A DNA stretch of 16,427 nucleotides, taken from Pseudomonadota bacterium. Lineage in GTDB: Bacteria; Pseudomonadota; Gammaproteobacteria; Burkholderiales; Burkholderiaceae. The stretch spans positions 1-16,427 of the forward strand of contig JAEZQX010000143.1 in the NCBI GenBank assembly GCA_023441105.1. The letters run 5' to 3'. The stretch's first letter is position 1. Each line of letters begins with the position of its first letter. The notes beneath the pieces were generated by a model, which searched no databases, was not told the origin of the DNA, and saw only the letters and a program-made list of their open reading frames with translations. A program made the translations under genes and the position numbers. Positions 1-9,794 of this stretch are shown one piece after another.

Positions 1-1298
<1,298 letters not shown>

Positions 1299-1307
1299 GC
1301 TTGAGCG

Positions 1308-1322
1308 GCCCGCGCAGCGGGC
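1308..1322 (+). terminator. Possible rpoD terminator hairpin (weak)
   Basis: A 6-bp perfect GC stem with a 3-base loop (GCCCGC, GCA, GCGGGC) lies 10 bases after the rpoD stop. It is not followed by a T-run, so intrinsic termination is uncertain; a simple GC hairpin in GC-rich DNA can also arise by chance. Confidence 0.35.
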
Positions 1323-1501
1323 TGCACAAGCCCGCCGCGGCCGAAGGGCAGTAGGGAAGGCCTGGGCCACCGGAAGCGCGCCGAGGACGAGCACGAAGCG
1401 CCTGGCGACCCGCTGCACATCGACTGCAAGAAGCCGGGCTGCATCGACCCGGCCGGTCATCGGATCACCGGCAGCCGCCTCGGCCGCATCCGGGGCGCCG
1501 G

Positions 1502-1518
1502 ACGGCGTCGGACGCCGT
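1502..1518. terminator. Palindrome between convergent rpoD and umuC, possible terminator
   Basis: ACGGCGTC-G-GACGCCGT is a perfect 8-bp inverted repeat around a single base; as RNA it would form a 6-bp stem with a 5-base loop. It lies 20 bases past the umuC stop (leftward reading) and could serve both converging genes. There is no T-run on either side, so the terminator role is a guess. Confidence 0.35.
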
Positions 1519-1537
1519 TCGCCATGATGTTGCGCGC

Positions 1538-2860
1538 TCAAGCCTTGGCGACAATCACCTCATCCAGTCGCGTCGTGTAGCGCGGCGAACGCCGCTCTTG
1601 TTTGGACGCATGCGTACTTCGCGCGGTTTTCCCTGCCGCACTAGCGATGCCCACGGCACCACGGCCGAACCGCTCGTTCAGGGCATCCAGCGTCGCCATC
1701 AGGTCTCGTCGCCCATCCGGCTGCATCGCTTCTGGGTCATCGAAAAGATCCAGGCTTGCCTGTCCCCGTTGTTCCTGGGTTCCACTCTGCAGTTCCACCA
1801 GCATCACGCCGGCCTTCGAGTAGCGGTGCCCCGGCCTGTAGATCGCGCGAAGCGCCTCAACCGCGGCCTTCACCAGCACGCGCGTGTCCGCGCTGGGACG
1901 GGGCAAGGGAAGGGTGGCGGTCGGGGCGTGCTGCCGGTCCTGCTTCCGGTAGGGGCTGGTCATGATGAAGACATGCACCGCGTTGCACACGGCCTGCTGT
2001 GCCCGCAGTCGACCTGCCACGCGGCTGGCGAAGTCGCTTACCGATTCGATCAGATCGGGCAGGTCCGTCACCGGATTGCCGAACGACCGCGAGCACATGA
2101 TCTGCTGCTGGGCCGGCGGGTCGTCATCGACCTCCAGGCATCGCGTGCCCTGCAGCTCGAGGACGGTCTTCTGCATGGCCCCGCTGAATTGGCGTCCCAA
2201 GGTGGCAGCATCTGAGCGCTTCAGATCGAGCACTGTTCGGATTCCTGCCTCGTGCAGCTTCGGCGCGGTCTTGCGCCCGACGCCCCAGAGGTTGCCCACG
2301 TCCGTGCGGCGCATCACTTCGTCCAGCGCTTCCGCTCCCAGGCTCCCGAAAACGCAGACCTGCGCAAGCTGCCGCGGGTAGCTGCCGGGCTTGCGGTCAG
2401 CCGTCTTGGCGACATAGTTGGCCAGCTTGGCCAGGGTCTTGGTCGGACCGAAGCCCACGCTGGTCGGCAGACCCACTTCCTTTAGGACCCGACGCCTCAG
2501 CGCATGGCCGATCGGGGCATGTTCTCCGCTCACCCCTTCGAAGTCCAGGAAGCACTCGTCGATGCTGTAGATCTCCTGCCGAGGTGCGTAACCGGCGGCC
2601 AACACCATCATGCGGCTGGACATGTCGCCATACAACTCGAAGTTGGCGGAAAGCGCGATCAGTCCGGCACTGCGTGTCAGATGCCTGACCTCGAACCAAG
2701 GTTGGGCCATCTTCACGCCGAGGTCCTTGGCCTCGTTGCTGCGGGCGATACAGTTGCCATCGTTGTTGGACAGCACCACCACCGGCTTGCCGTTGAGCGA
2801 CGGCTGGAACACACGCTCGCAGCTGACGTACATGTTGTTCACGTCGACCAGTGCGAACAC
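1538..2860 (-). CDS. umuC: DNA polymerase V catalytic subunit UmuC (Y-family translesion polymerase)
   Basis: UmuC copies past DNA lesions in complex with processed UmuD and RecA. The 440-aa protein is close to the family length (422 in E. coli). The N-terminal palm has the metal-binding Asp6 (MFALVDVNNMYVSCERVF) and the catalytic SIDECFLDF motif with Asp101/Glu102. A helix-hairpin-helix region lies near 190-207 (NLWGVGRKTAPKLHEAGI). A sliding-clamp-binding motif, QASLDLF, is at 367-373, as expected for this family, so the polymerase looks intact. The start is a GTG at 2860, nine bases after the umuD stop and preceded by GGGAAAAG as ribosome site; the GTG start plus short gap fits translation coupled to umuD. 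Expression would follow the LexA box upstream of umuD. The C-terminal tail after 412 is basic and poorly conserved. Confidence 0.96.
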   Translation of the reverse strand: MFALVDVNNMYVSCERVFQPSLNGKPVVVLSNNDGNCIARSNEAKDLGVKMAQPWFEVRHLTRSAGLIALSANFELYGDMSSRMMVLAAGYAPRQEIYSIDECFLDFEGVSGEHAPIGHALRRRVLKEVGLPTSVGFGPTKTLAKLANYVAKTADRKPGSYPRQLAQVCVFGSLGAEALDEVMRRTDVGNLWGVGRKTAPKLHEAGIRTVLDLKRSDAATLGRQFSGAMQKTVLELQGTRCLEVDDDPPAQQQIMCSRSFGNPVTDLPDLIESVSDFASRVAGRLRAQQAVCNAVHVFIMTSPYRKQDRQHAPTATLPLPRPSADTRVLVKAAVEALRAIYRPGHRYSKAGVMLVELQSGTQEQRGQASLDLFDDPEAMQPDGRRDLMATLDALNERFGRGAVGIASAAGKTARSTHASKQERRSPRYTTRLDEVIVAKA

Positions 2861-2869
2861 GGCTTTTCC

Positions 2870-3280
2870 CTAGTTCGAGACTTGCTTGACCACGTGCGTG
2901 ACGACACCCCAAACGTCGAAGGCGTCGCCTTCGCTGGCCCAGACATCCGGAACCTCCGGGTCGGTGGATTGCAGGCCCAACTCTTCGCCACGCCGGCAAA
3001 GGCGCCTGCAGAGAAGGTCGTCCCGGTGAACGGCAATGACCACCTGCCCATGGCTGGGCTCAAGCGCTCGATCGACCAGTGCCAGGTCTCCGTCGTCGAT
3101 GCCCGCATCGCGCATGCTCGACCCTGCAATGCGCATCAGGAAAGCCGCTTGCGGGTTGCGGATCAAGATCTCGTTGAGGTCCAGTCGCGTCACGCCGCTT
3201 TCGCCGGCAGGCGAGCCGAAGCTGATCGCGACGCGAGAGCGCGGCGTGGAGGCTGGTTTGGACTTGCGTTCGCGGAGCAT
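2870..3280 (-). CDS. umuD: UmuD-like Pol V accessory subunit, with altered self-cleavage residues
   Basis: UmuD is normally cut by itself on the RecA filament to UmuD', which then joins UmuC. The 136-aa protein aligns without gaps to E. coli UmuD over the Ser-Lys peptidase core: catalytic Ser55 is present in GSSMRDAGI, and the C-terminus DVWGVVTHVVK is typical. The position of the E. coli catalytic Lys97 (VKKL) is Arg92 here (CRRL, codon AGG at 3007-3005). The Cys24-Gly25 cleavage site corresponds to Ile19-Ser20. The usual self-cleavage is therefore doubtful. ATG at 3280 was chosen because no other start codon lies between it and the LexA box; the ribosome site is poor. It is first gene of the umuDC operon. 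Identity as the UmuD family is secure from sequence and from its position before umuC; whether it is processed is not known. Confidence 0.93.
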   Translation of the reverse strand: MLRERKSKPASTPRSRVAISFGSPAGESGVTRLDLNEILIRNPQAAFLMRIAGSSMRDAGIDDGDLALVDRALEPSHGQVVIAVHRDDLLCRRLCRRGEELGLQSTDPEVPDVWASEGDAFDVWGVVTHVVKQVSN

Positions 3281-3311
3281 GGGGACTTGGCCAACTGGCT
3301 TGGCGAGGATA

Positions 3312-3327
3312 CTGTATAAATAAACAG
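3312..3327 (-). promoter_or_regulatory. LexA (SOS) box of the umuDC operon
   Basis: CTGTATAAATAAACAG matches the gammaproteobacterial LexA consensus CTGT-N8-ACAG exactly, with an AT-only spacer. The ATG of umuD lies 32 bases downstream. A leftward promoter overlaps it: TTGCTT (3343-3338), a 17-base spacer, and a TTTATA -10 (3320-3315) inside the box, so bound LexA would block RNA polymerase. Confidence 0.93.
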
Positions 3328-3402
3328 TCTCTTGTGCAAGCAAAAACGCGTCTGGCCGCCGGCCGCTGCTGATGGGTCCGGCGCCGGCGCGAACCGCAAC
3401 GG

Positions 3403-5872
<2,470 letters not shown>

Positions 5873-6502
5873 ATGATCGTCCTTCACCACCTCAACGATT
5901 CGCGGTCCCAGCGCATCCTCTGGCTGCTGGAGGAGTTGGAGTTGCCCTACGAGATCCGGCGCTACCAGCGTGACGCCAAGACGCGGCTCGCGCCGCCGGA
6001 GCTTCTTGCGGTCCATCCGCTCGGCAAGTCACCGGTGGTCGAGGAGGGCGGGAAGACCGTCATCGAGTCGGGTGCCATCGTCGACTATCTCATCCGGCGG
6101 CACGGCAACGGCCGCCTGCAGCCGGATCCGGCAAGCGATCGCTACGACGAGTACCAGAAATGGCTGCACTATGCCGAAGGCTCGGCGATGCTGCCGCTGA
6201 TGTTGAAGCTCTACGTCGGCCGGCTGGGCGAGGCGGGCGCGCCGCTGTCGCCGCGGATCGAAAGCGAGGTCGCCAACCATCTCGGCCATGTCGACCGCGC
6301 GCTCGCCGGGAGAACCTTCCTGCTCGGCGAGGAGCTGACCGGTGCGGATGTGCAGATGAGCTTCGTGGGCGAGATGGCCGCGCGATTGGGCGTGCTCGCG
6401 GCGTATCCGAACATCGAGGCCTGGGTGAGGCGGTTGCAGGCCCGGCCCGCGTACGTGCGGGCTCTCGAGAAGGGCGGGGAGTATCACCTCCTCCTGAAGT
6501 GA
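5873..6502 (+). CDS. Glutathione S-transferase family protein (Gtt1-like N-terminal domain)
   Basis: Glutathione transferases conjugate or isomerise electrophilic compounds using glutathione in the cytoplasm. The 209-aa protein has the usual two-domain layout. The thioredoxin-like domain (about 1-80) begins MIVLHHLNDSRSQRILWLLE, carries the cis-Pro in HPLGKSPVV and the glutathione-binding ESGAIVDYL. The all-helical C-terminal domain (about 90-205) has the folding motif LTGADVQMSF. The Ser-containing start and the RILWLLEEL signature resemble the yeast Gtt1 type found widely in proteobacteria. ATG 5873 was chosen over upstream in-frame ATGs because the family's first strand begins there and TGGA precedes it by about 6 bases. 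It diverges from katG, suggesting but not proving an oxidative or electrophile-stress role. Its TGA directly abuts the stop of the converging regulator gene. The substrate is unknown. Confidence 0.92.
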   Translation: MIVLHHLNDSRSQRILWLLEELELPYEIRRYQRDAKTRLAPPELLAVHPLGKSPVVEEGGKTVIESGAIVDYLIRRHGNGRLQPDPASDRYDEYQKWLHYAEGSAMLPLMLKLYVGRLGEAGAPLSPRIESEVANHLGHVDRALAGRTFLLGEELTGADVQMSFVGEMAARLGVLAAYPNIEAWVRRLQARPAYVRALEKGGEYHLLLK

Positions 6503-7354
6503 CTAGGCCGATCCGCCGGCCGTCCGCGCGCCGCGTTGCGGCGGTGTCTCGCTCAGGTTGCCCCAGGTACCGACGTTCGCGGCCTTCAACAGCGGCGACG
6601 CCTGCGCCGCGACCGCGAGCTCTTGCGCGGCGGCCAGCAAGTGCGGACCGAAGCGCTGCATCCGGGGCAGGGTGAGTCGTGACGACGGCCCGGCAATCAC
6701 GATCACCCCGGTAGCCGGTTCTCCCTCTCGCGCGACCGGTGCGGCCATGGAGCTCATGCCCGGGGCATAGACGTCCTGGATGATGCTGTAGCCGCGACGC
6801 CGGTGCTGGCCGAGCATGGCCAGCAGTGCCTTGATGCTGGTGGGCGCATTGGGACCATAGTGGCGTGGGTCTCCGATCCCTTGGCGGGTGACACAGGAGA
6901 TTGCGGCGTCCTCGGGGAGGGTCATCAGCCAGGCGTGTCCCGCGGCGCTGCAGGAAAGTCGCAGGTCGATCCCCATGTCGGGGTCGTACTTCAGTCCGAC
7001 TTTGGCGCCCTGTGCCTTGGCCACCAGCGTCAGCCGCTCGCCGTCGACGATGGCGAGCCGCACCAGCTCCTCGGTCGCGTCAGCCAGCCGGTTGATGACC
7101 GGCTGCGCGATGTCGACCACGCCGGAGCGGCTGAGAAAGCTCAGGCCGAGCGACGCGAGCTTGGTGGTCAGGCTGTAGTCCCCGCGCTGTGGCAGCTGAC
7201 GGACGTAGCCGAAGCGGATCAACTCGTGGAGCGTGCGGTGACAGCCACTGCGCAGCTGGTTCAGGTCGGTGGCGATCTGGACCAGGGGCGCGCCATCGGG
7301 ATGGCGCGCGAGGTACTCCAGAATCGCGAGGGATTTTTCCAGCGAACCGCTCAT
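6503..7354 (-). CDS. IclR-family transcriptional regulator
   Basis: This is a DNA-binding regulator likely to control the divergent TRAP transporter operon. The 283-aa protein has an N-terminal winged helix (about 1-60: SLEKSLAILEYL, then QIATDLNQLRSGCHRTLHELIRFGYV) and a C-terminal IclR effector-binding domain (about 75-250), with the typical GYSIIQDVYAPGMSSMAAPV and ATGVIVIAGPSSRLT. ATG at 7354 gives the family-like start MSGSLEKSLAILEYL. A leftward promoter, TGGCTT (7416-7411), 17-base spacer, TACTAT (7393-7388), fits upstream, and a 19-bp palindrome covers most of its spacer, so self-repression is plausible. The C-terminal extension after about 255 is Ala/Gly/Arg-rich and probably not conserved. 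The ligand is unknown; by context it would be the transported compound or a metabolite of it. Confidence 0.94.
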   Translation of the reverse strand: MSGSLEKSLAILEYLARHPDGAPLVQIATDLNQLRSGCHRTLHELIRFGYVRQLPQRGDYSLTTKLASLGLSFLSRSGVVDIAQPVINRLADATEELVRLAIVDGERLTLVAKAQGAKVGLKYDPDMGIDLRLSCSAAGHAWLMTLPEDAAISCVTRQGIGDPRHYGPNAPTSIKALLAMLGQHRRRGYSIIQDVYAPGMSSMAAPVAREGEPATGVIVIAGPSSRLTLPRMQRFGPHLLAAAQELAVAAQASPLLKAANVGTWGNLSETPPQRGARTAGGSA

Positions 7355-7395
7355 GGATGGCGCGGGCGATCGGGTCGAAGTGGCGACATAGTAGC

Positions 7396-7414
7396 GCTTT
7401 CAAAGTTTGAAAGC
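7396..7414. promoter_or_regulatory. Perfect 19-bp palindrome, candidate IclR-family operator
   Basis: GCTTTCAAAGTTTGAAAGC is perfectly symmetric about its central G. It lies in the iclR-dctP intergenic region and covers the spacer and -35 edge of the predicted iclR promoter. AT-rich TTTCAAA/TTTGAAA arms stand out in GC-rich DNA. A weaker related dyad, TGAA-N5-TTCA, follows at 7426-7438. Binding by the adjacent regulator is inferred. Confidence 0.72.
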
Positions 7415-7425
7415 CATACAAAACT

Positions 7426-7438
7426 TGAACATCTTTCA
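7426..7438. promoter_or_regulatory. Second TGAA-N5-TTCA dyad near the TRAP operon promoter
   Basis: TGAACATCTTTCA is a 4+4 bp dyad, 12 bases after the 19-bp palindrome, with the same TTCA/TGAA half-sites in the opposite arrangement. A possible -10, TAAAAT (7439-7444), abuts it, with no good -35 at 17 bases. This would suit a site at which the IclR protein controls dctP, but the evidence is only sequence symmetry. Confidence 0.4.
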
Positions 7439-7491
7439 TAAAATGGGCATCATGCGCTCCTTCTGACGGCTCAAAGTGGAGGAGACGGTTG

Positions 7492-8517
7492 ATGGGAACC
7501 AGCATTGTTCGACGCGCCCTTGTGGCCCTCGCAGCCGGCACGACGCTGCTCGTCGCGGCCGCCGGCGCGCAGGCGCAGGAAATCAAGGAGCGCAACTTGC
7601 GCTTCGCATTCAGCCTGGCAAAGGACCATCCGTTGGGGCAGGGGGCACAGAAGTTTGCCGACCTGGTGACGCAGAAGAGCGGCGGCAAGATGAAGGTGCA
7701 ACTCTTCCCCGGGGCAGTGCTGGGTAGCGACCCCCAGAACCTTTCCGCCGTCCGTGGCGGAACGCTCGACTTCACGTCGATGGCTACCGGCTTGGTGTCG
7801 TCCATCGACAAGCAGCAGATGGTGTTCGACCTGCCATTCCTGTTCAACAACGAGCAGGAAGCGTTTGCGATCGCTGACGGTCCGGTCGGCCGCAAGCTGA
7901 TGGATGACCTGGCGCCTCACGGCGTCGTGGGCCTGGGTGTATGGCATCTCGGCTTTCGCCACATCACCAACAGCCGCCGGCCGATCGCCAAGGTGGAGGA
8001 CATCCAGGGATTGAAGCTGCGGGTGATCGCCTCGCCGGTCTACGTCGAGATGTTCAATGAGCTCGGCGCCAATCCGGTGCCGATGACGTTCGGGGAGGTG
8101 TACGGGGCACTGGAGTCGCGTGCGATCGACGGCCAGGACAACCCCCTGGGCGTGATCGAATCCGCCCGGTTCCAGGAGGTGCAGAAGTACCTTTCGCTGA
8201 GCCGGCATCTCTACACCGGCATGGCTTTCCTCATGAGCAAGAAGACCTGGGACGCCATGTCCGAGGCAGAACATCGAATCATCCGCGAGGCTGCCGAGGA
8301 AGCGAAGCTGTTCCAGCGCAAGGCGACCGTGGACCAGGAGGCGAAGTCGATCGGCGGCTTGAAGAAGGTCATGCAGATCAACGAGGTGTCGACTGCAGAG
8401 ATGGCGCGCATGCGCGCGAAGGTAAAGCCGGTGGTGGACAAGTTCGCCAAGGAAGTCGGCGACTCGGTATACGGTCAGGTGTCGGCCGAGCTGACGCGCC
8501 TGCGCGGCGCCAACTGA
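7492..8517 (+). CDS. TRAP transporter substrate-binding protein, DctP family
   Basis: This periplasmic receptor captures an organic acid and passes it to the TRAP membrane subunits. The 341-aa precursor has a Sec signal peptide: basic start (GTSIVRRAL), hydrophobic core, and AQA-QE cleavage after residue 28. The mature part follows the DctP pattern: LRFAFSLAKDHPLGQGAQKFADLV, QLFPGAVLGSD, and the central binding segment LKLRVIASPVYVEMFNELGANPVPM, in which Arg177 is the family's usual carboxylate-binding arginine; then IDGQDNPLGVI. ATG 7492 was chosen over the TTG three bases before it because GGAGGAG (7478-7484) is spaced 7 bases from it. First gene of a tightly packed operon with the next three genes; regulated in all likelihood by the divergent IclR gene. 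The substrate cannot be named from sequence. Confidence 0.95.
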   Translation: MGTSIVRRALVALAAGTTLLVAAAGAQAQEIKERNLRFAFSLAKDHPLGQGAQKFADLVTQKSGGKMKVQLFPGAVLGSDPQNLSAVRGGTLDFTSMATGLVSSIDKQQMVFDLPFLFNNEQEAFAIADGPVGRKLMDDLAPHGVVGLGVWHLGFRHITNSRRPIAKVEDIQGLKLRVIASPVYVEMFNELGANPVPMTFGEVYGALESRAIDGQDNPLGVIESARFQEVQKYLSLSRHLYTGMAFLMSKKTWDAMSEAEHRIIREAAEEAKLFQRKATVDQEAKSIGGLKKVMQINEVSTAEMARMRAKVKPVVDKFAKEVGDSVYGQVSAELTRLRGAN

Positions 8518-8520
8518 AGC

Positions 8521-9243
8521 ATGGCGCTGCTGGGCAAGGCCGCGCTGGCCATGTGGTGGGAGGTGGAGCCGCAGCACAGCCTCGACTTCCAGCACTGGCA
8601 CTCGCATGAACACCTTCCGGAGCGTCTCCGCATCCCCGGTTTTCTGCGGGCCACGCGGTGGCGAGAGGCCGCCGGCGGCGCGGGTGTGTTCGTGACGTAC
8701 GAGCTGGCAGACCCCTCCGTGCTGTCCTCGCAGCCCTACCTCGATCGGCTCAACGCACCTACGCCCTGGTCAACCCGGATGATGCCGCTTCACCGGAACA
8801 TGATCCGCAGCCAGTGCGAAGTGCTGGAGTCGCGCGGCGCCTATGCAACCGCCCATGTGGTGACAGTGCGGCTGTCGCCTCGGTCGGCGCAGGCTGCCGA
8901 CGGCCTTCGGGCCACCTTGCACACCCTGATCGCGCAAGTGCCGCTACGCCCGGGTGTGAACGGCGCGCACCTGCTGCGACACCACGCGCCGCCGATCCCG
9001 CAGACCAAGGAGCAGAGGATTCGCGGCGCTGACCAAGCGGCGGATTGGGTGCTGCTGGTGAGCGGCCATGAACGCGCAGTGCTCGAGAATCTCGCTCGCG
9101 AGGCGTTGTCGCCGAAGGTGCTGGCGGCATTGGGGGCCAAGGACGTGGCGCAGGGGCTGTACGAGCTGGCCGTTTCCGCCGTGCCTTCCGACTTGGAGGA
9201 CGTGGGCGGGGTCACCGACCCGCGCGCCTCCGGTGACGCCTGA
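8521..9243 (+). CDS. Unassigned protein inside the TRAP operon; probable duplicated dimeric alpha/beta-barrel (EthD-like) fold
   Basis: The function of this 240-aa soluble protein is not known. No signal peptide or membrane segment is visible, so it should be cytoplasmic. Residues 23-49 contain a His-rich helix, FQHWHSHEHLPERL, followed by IPGFLRATRW; the W-H-x-x-E-H-x-P-E-R-(6)-GF pattern recalls small EthD-like or dimeric alpha/beta-barrel proteins. The second half (about 108-220) repeats the order with weaker likeness: a strand ATAHVVTVRLSP, a helix, then PGVNGAHLLRHH, a strand ADWVLLVSGHE and a helix. This suggests two fused ferredoxin-like units. It starts 3 bases after the dctP stop and ends 8 bases before dctQ, so it is co-transcribed with the transporter. 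A role handling or sensing the imported compound is inference from position only. Confidence 0.85.
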   Translation: MALLGKAALAMWWEVEPQHSLDFQHWHSHEHLPERLRIPGFLRATRWREAAGGAGVFVTYELADPSVLSSQPYLDRLNAPTPWSTRMMPLHRNMIRSQCEVLESRGAYATAHVVTVRLSPRSAQAADGLRATLHTLIAQVPLRPGVNGAHLLRHHAPPIPQTKEQRIRGADQAADWVLLVSGHERAVLENLAREALSPKVLAALGAKDVAQGLYELAVSAVPSDLEDVGGVTDPRASGDA

Positions 9244-9251
9244 GCACGCCG

Positions 9252-9791
9252 ATGCTCATCGCGCTGACCGATCGGATTTCGCGTCTGTTCTCGCTGCTCA
9301 TGGTGATCTGCCTCGCCGCCATGGTGGTGATGGTCTTCGGTAACGTCGTGCTGCGCTACGGCTTCAATTCGGGCATCACCGTCTCCGAGGAGCTTGCGCG
9401 CTGGCTGTTCGTCTGGATGACTTTCCTGGGCGCCTTCGTTGCCCTGCGCGCGCGCAGACACCTGGGCACCAACGCGCTGATCTCACGACTGCCGCTATCC
9501 GGCCGCCGGTTGTGCTTCGGCATGTCGCGCATGCTGATGCTGGCGGTGTGCTGGCTGGTTGTCAGCGGCGGCTGGCAGCAGACGGTGATCAACGTCCACA
9601 CCACCAGCGCCGTGATGCAGGCATCCACCGCGTTGCTCTACGTGAGCGCGGTGGTGTTCGGGCTGCTGGCGGCCGTCGTGCTGTTGCACGACCTGTGGCA
9701 GCTCGTCACCGGCCGAATTCCACCAACCGAGCTGGCCGGCGTCGCCGGGTCCGAGGACATGCCGCACGGATTGTCCAACCCACGGCCTTGA
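9252..9791 (+). CDS. TRAP transporter small permease subunit, DctQ family
   Basis: This is the small membrane subunit that joins the large DctM subunit and stabilises the sodium-driven transporter. The 179-aa protein has four predicted membrane helices (about 12-35, 49-68, 87-108 and 126-149). The DctQ signature is clear: FGNVVLRYGFNSGITVSEELARWLFVWMTFLGA, followed by RRHLGTNALISRLP. The C-terminal tail from about 157 is polar and likely cytoplasmic. The ribosome site is weak and the gene begins only 8 bases after the preceding stop, so translational coupling is likely. A separate Q and M arrangement, rather than a QM fusion, is seen. It must act with the adjacent dctP and dctM products. Confidence 0.93.
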   Translation: MLIALTDRISRLFSLLMVICLAAMVVMVFGNVVLRYGFNSGITVSEELARWLFVWMTFLGAFVALRARRHLGTNALISRLPLSGRRLCFGMSRMLMLAVCWLVVSGGWQQTVINVHTTSAVMQASTALLYVSAVVFGLLAAVVLLHDLWQLVTGRIPPTELAGVAGSEDMPHGLSNPRP

Positions 9792-9794
9792 CGC

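Larger units (their letters stand above)
1299..1537. other. Intergenic stretch between convergent rpoD and umuC; no confident gene
   Basis: No gene with a start codon and ribosome site was recognised here. Just after rpoD lies a short perfect hairpin, GCCCGC-GCA-GCGGGC (1308-1322), without a T-run. The rpoD frame is open again from 1305 to about 1580 and contains a Cys-containing stretch reading HIDCKKPGC (about 1418-1444), but it has no suitable start, so it is either chance or a gene remnant. An 8-bp-armed palindrome sits at 1502-1518. Confidence 0.5.

Noticed and set aside
1538..3280. The umuDC pair as a mobile or plasmid-derived insertion.
   Set aside because: No transposase, direct repeats or attachment site flank it, and base composition is not clearly different by eye.
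3344..3391. GC-rich palindromes (CCGGCGCCGG and GGCC-N3-GGCC) as a katG terminator.
   Set aside because: The T-run on the leftward strand begins 7 bases after the nearest stem and the stem is only 4 bp, so the signal is too weak to call.
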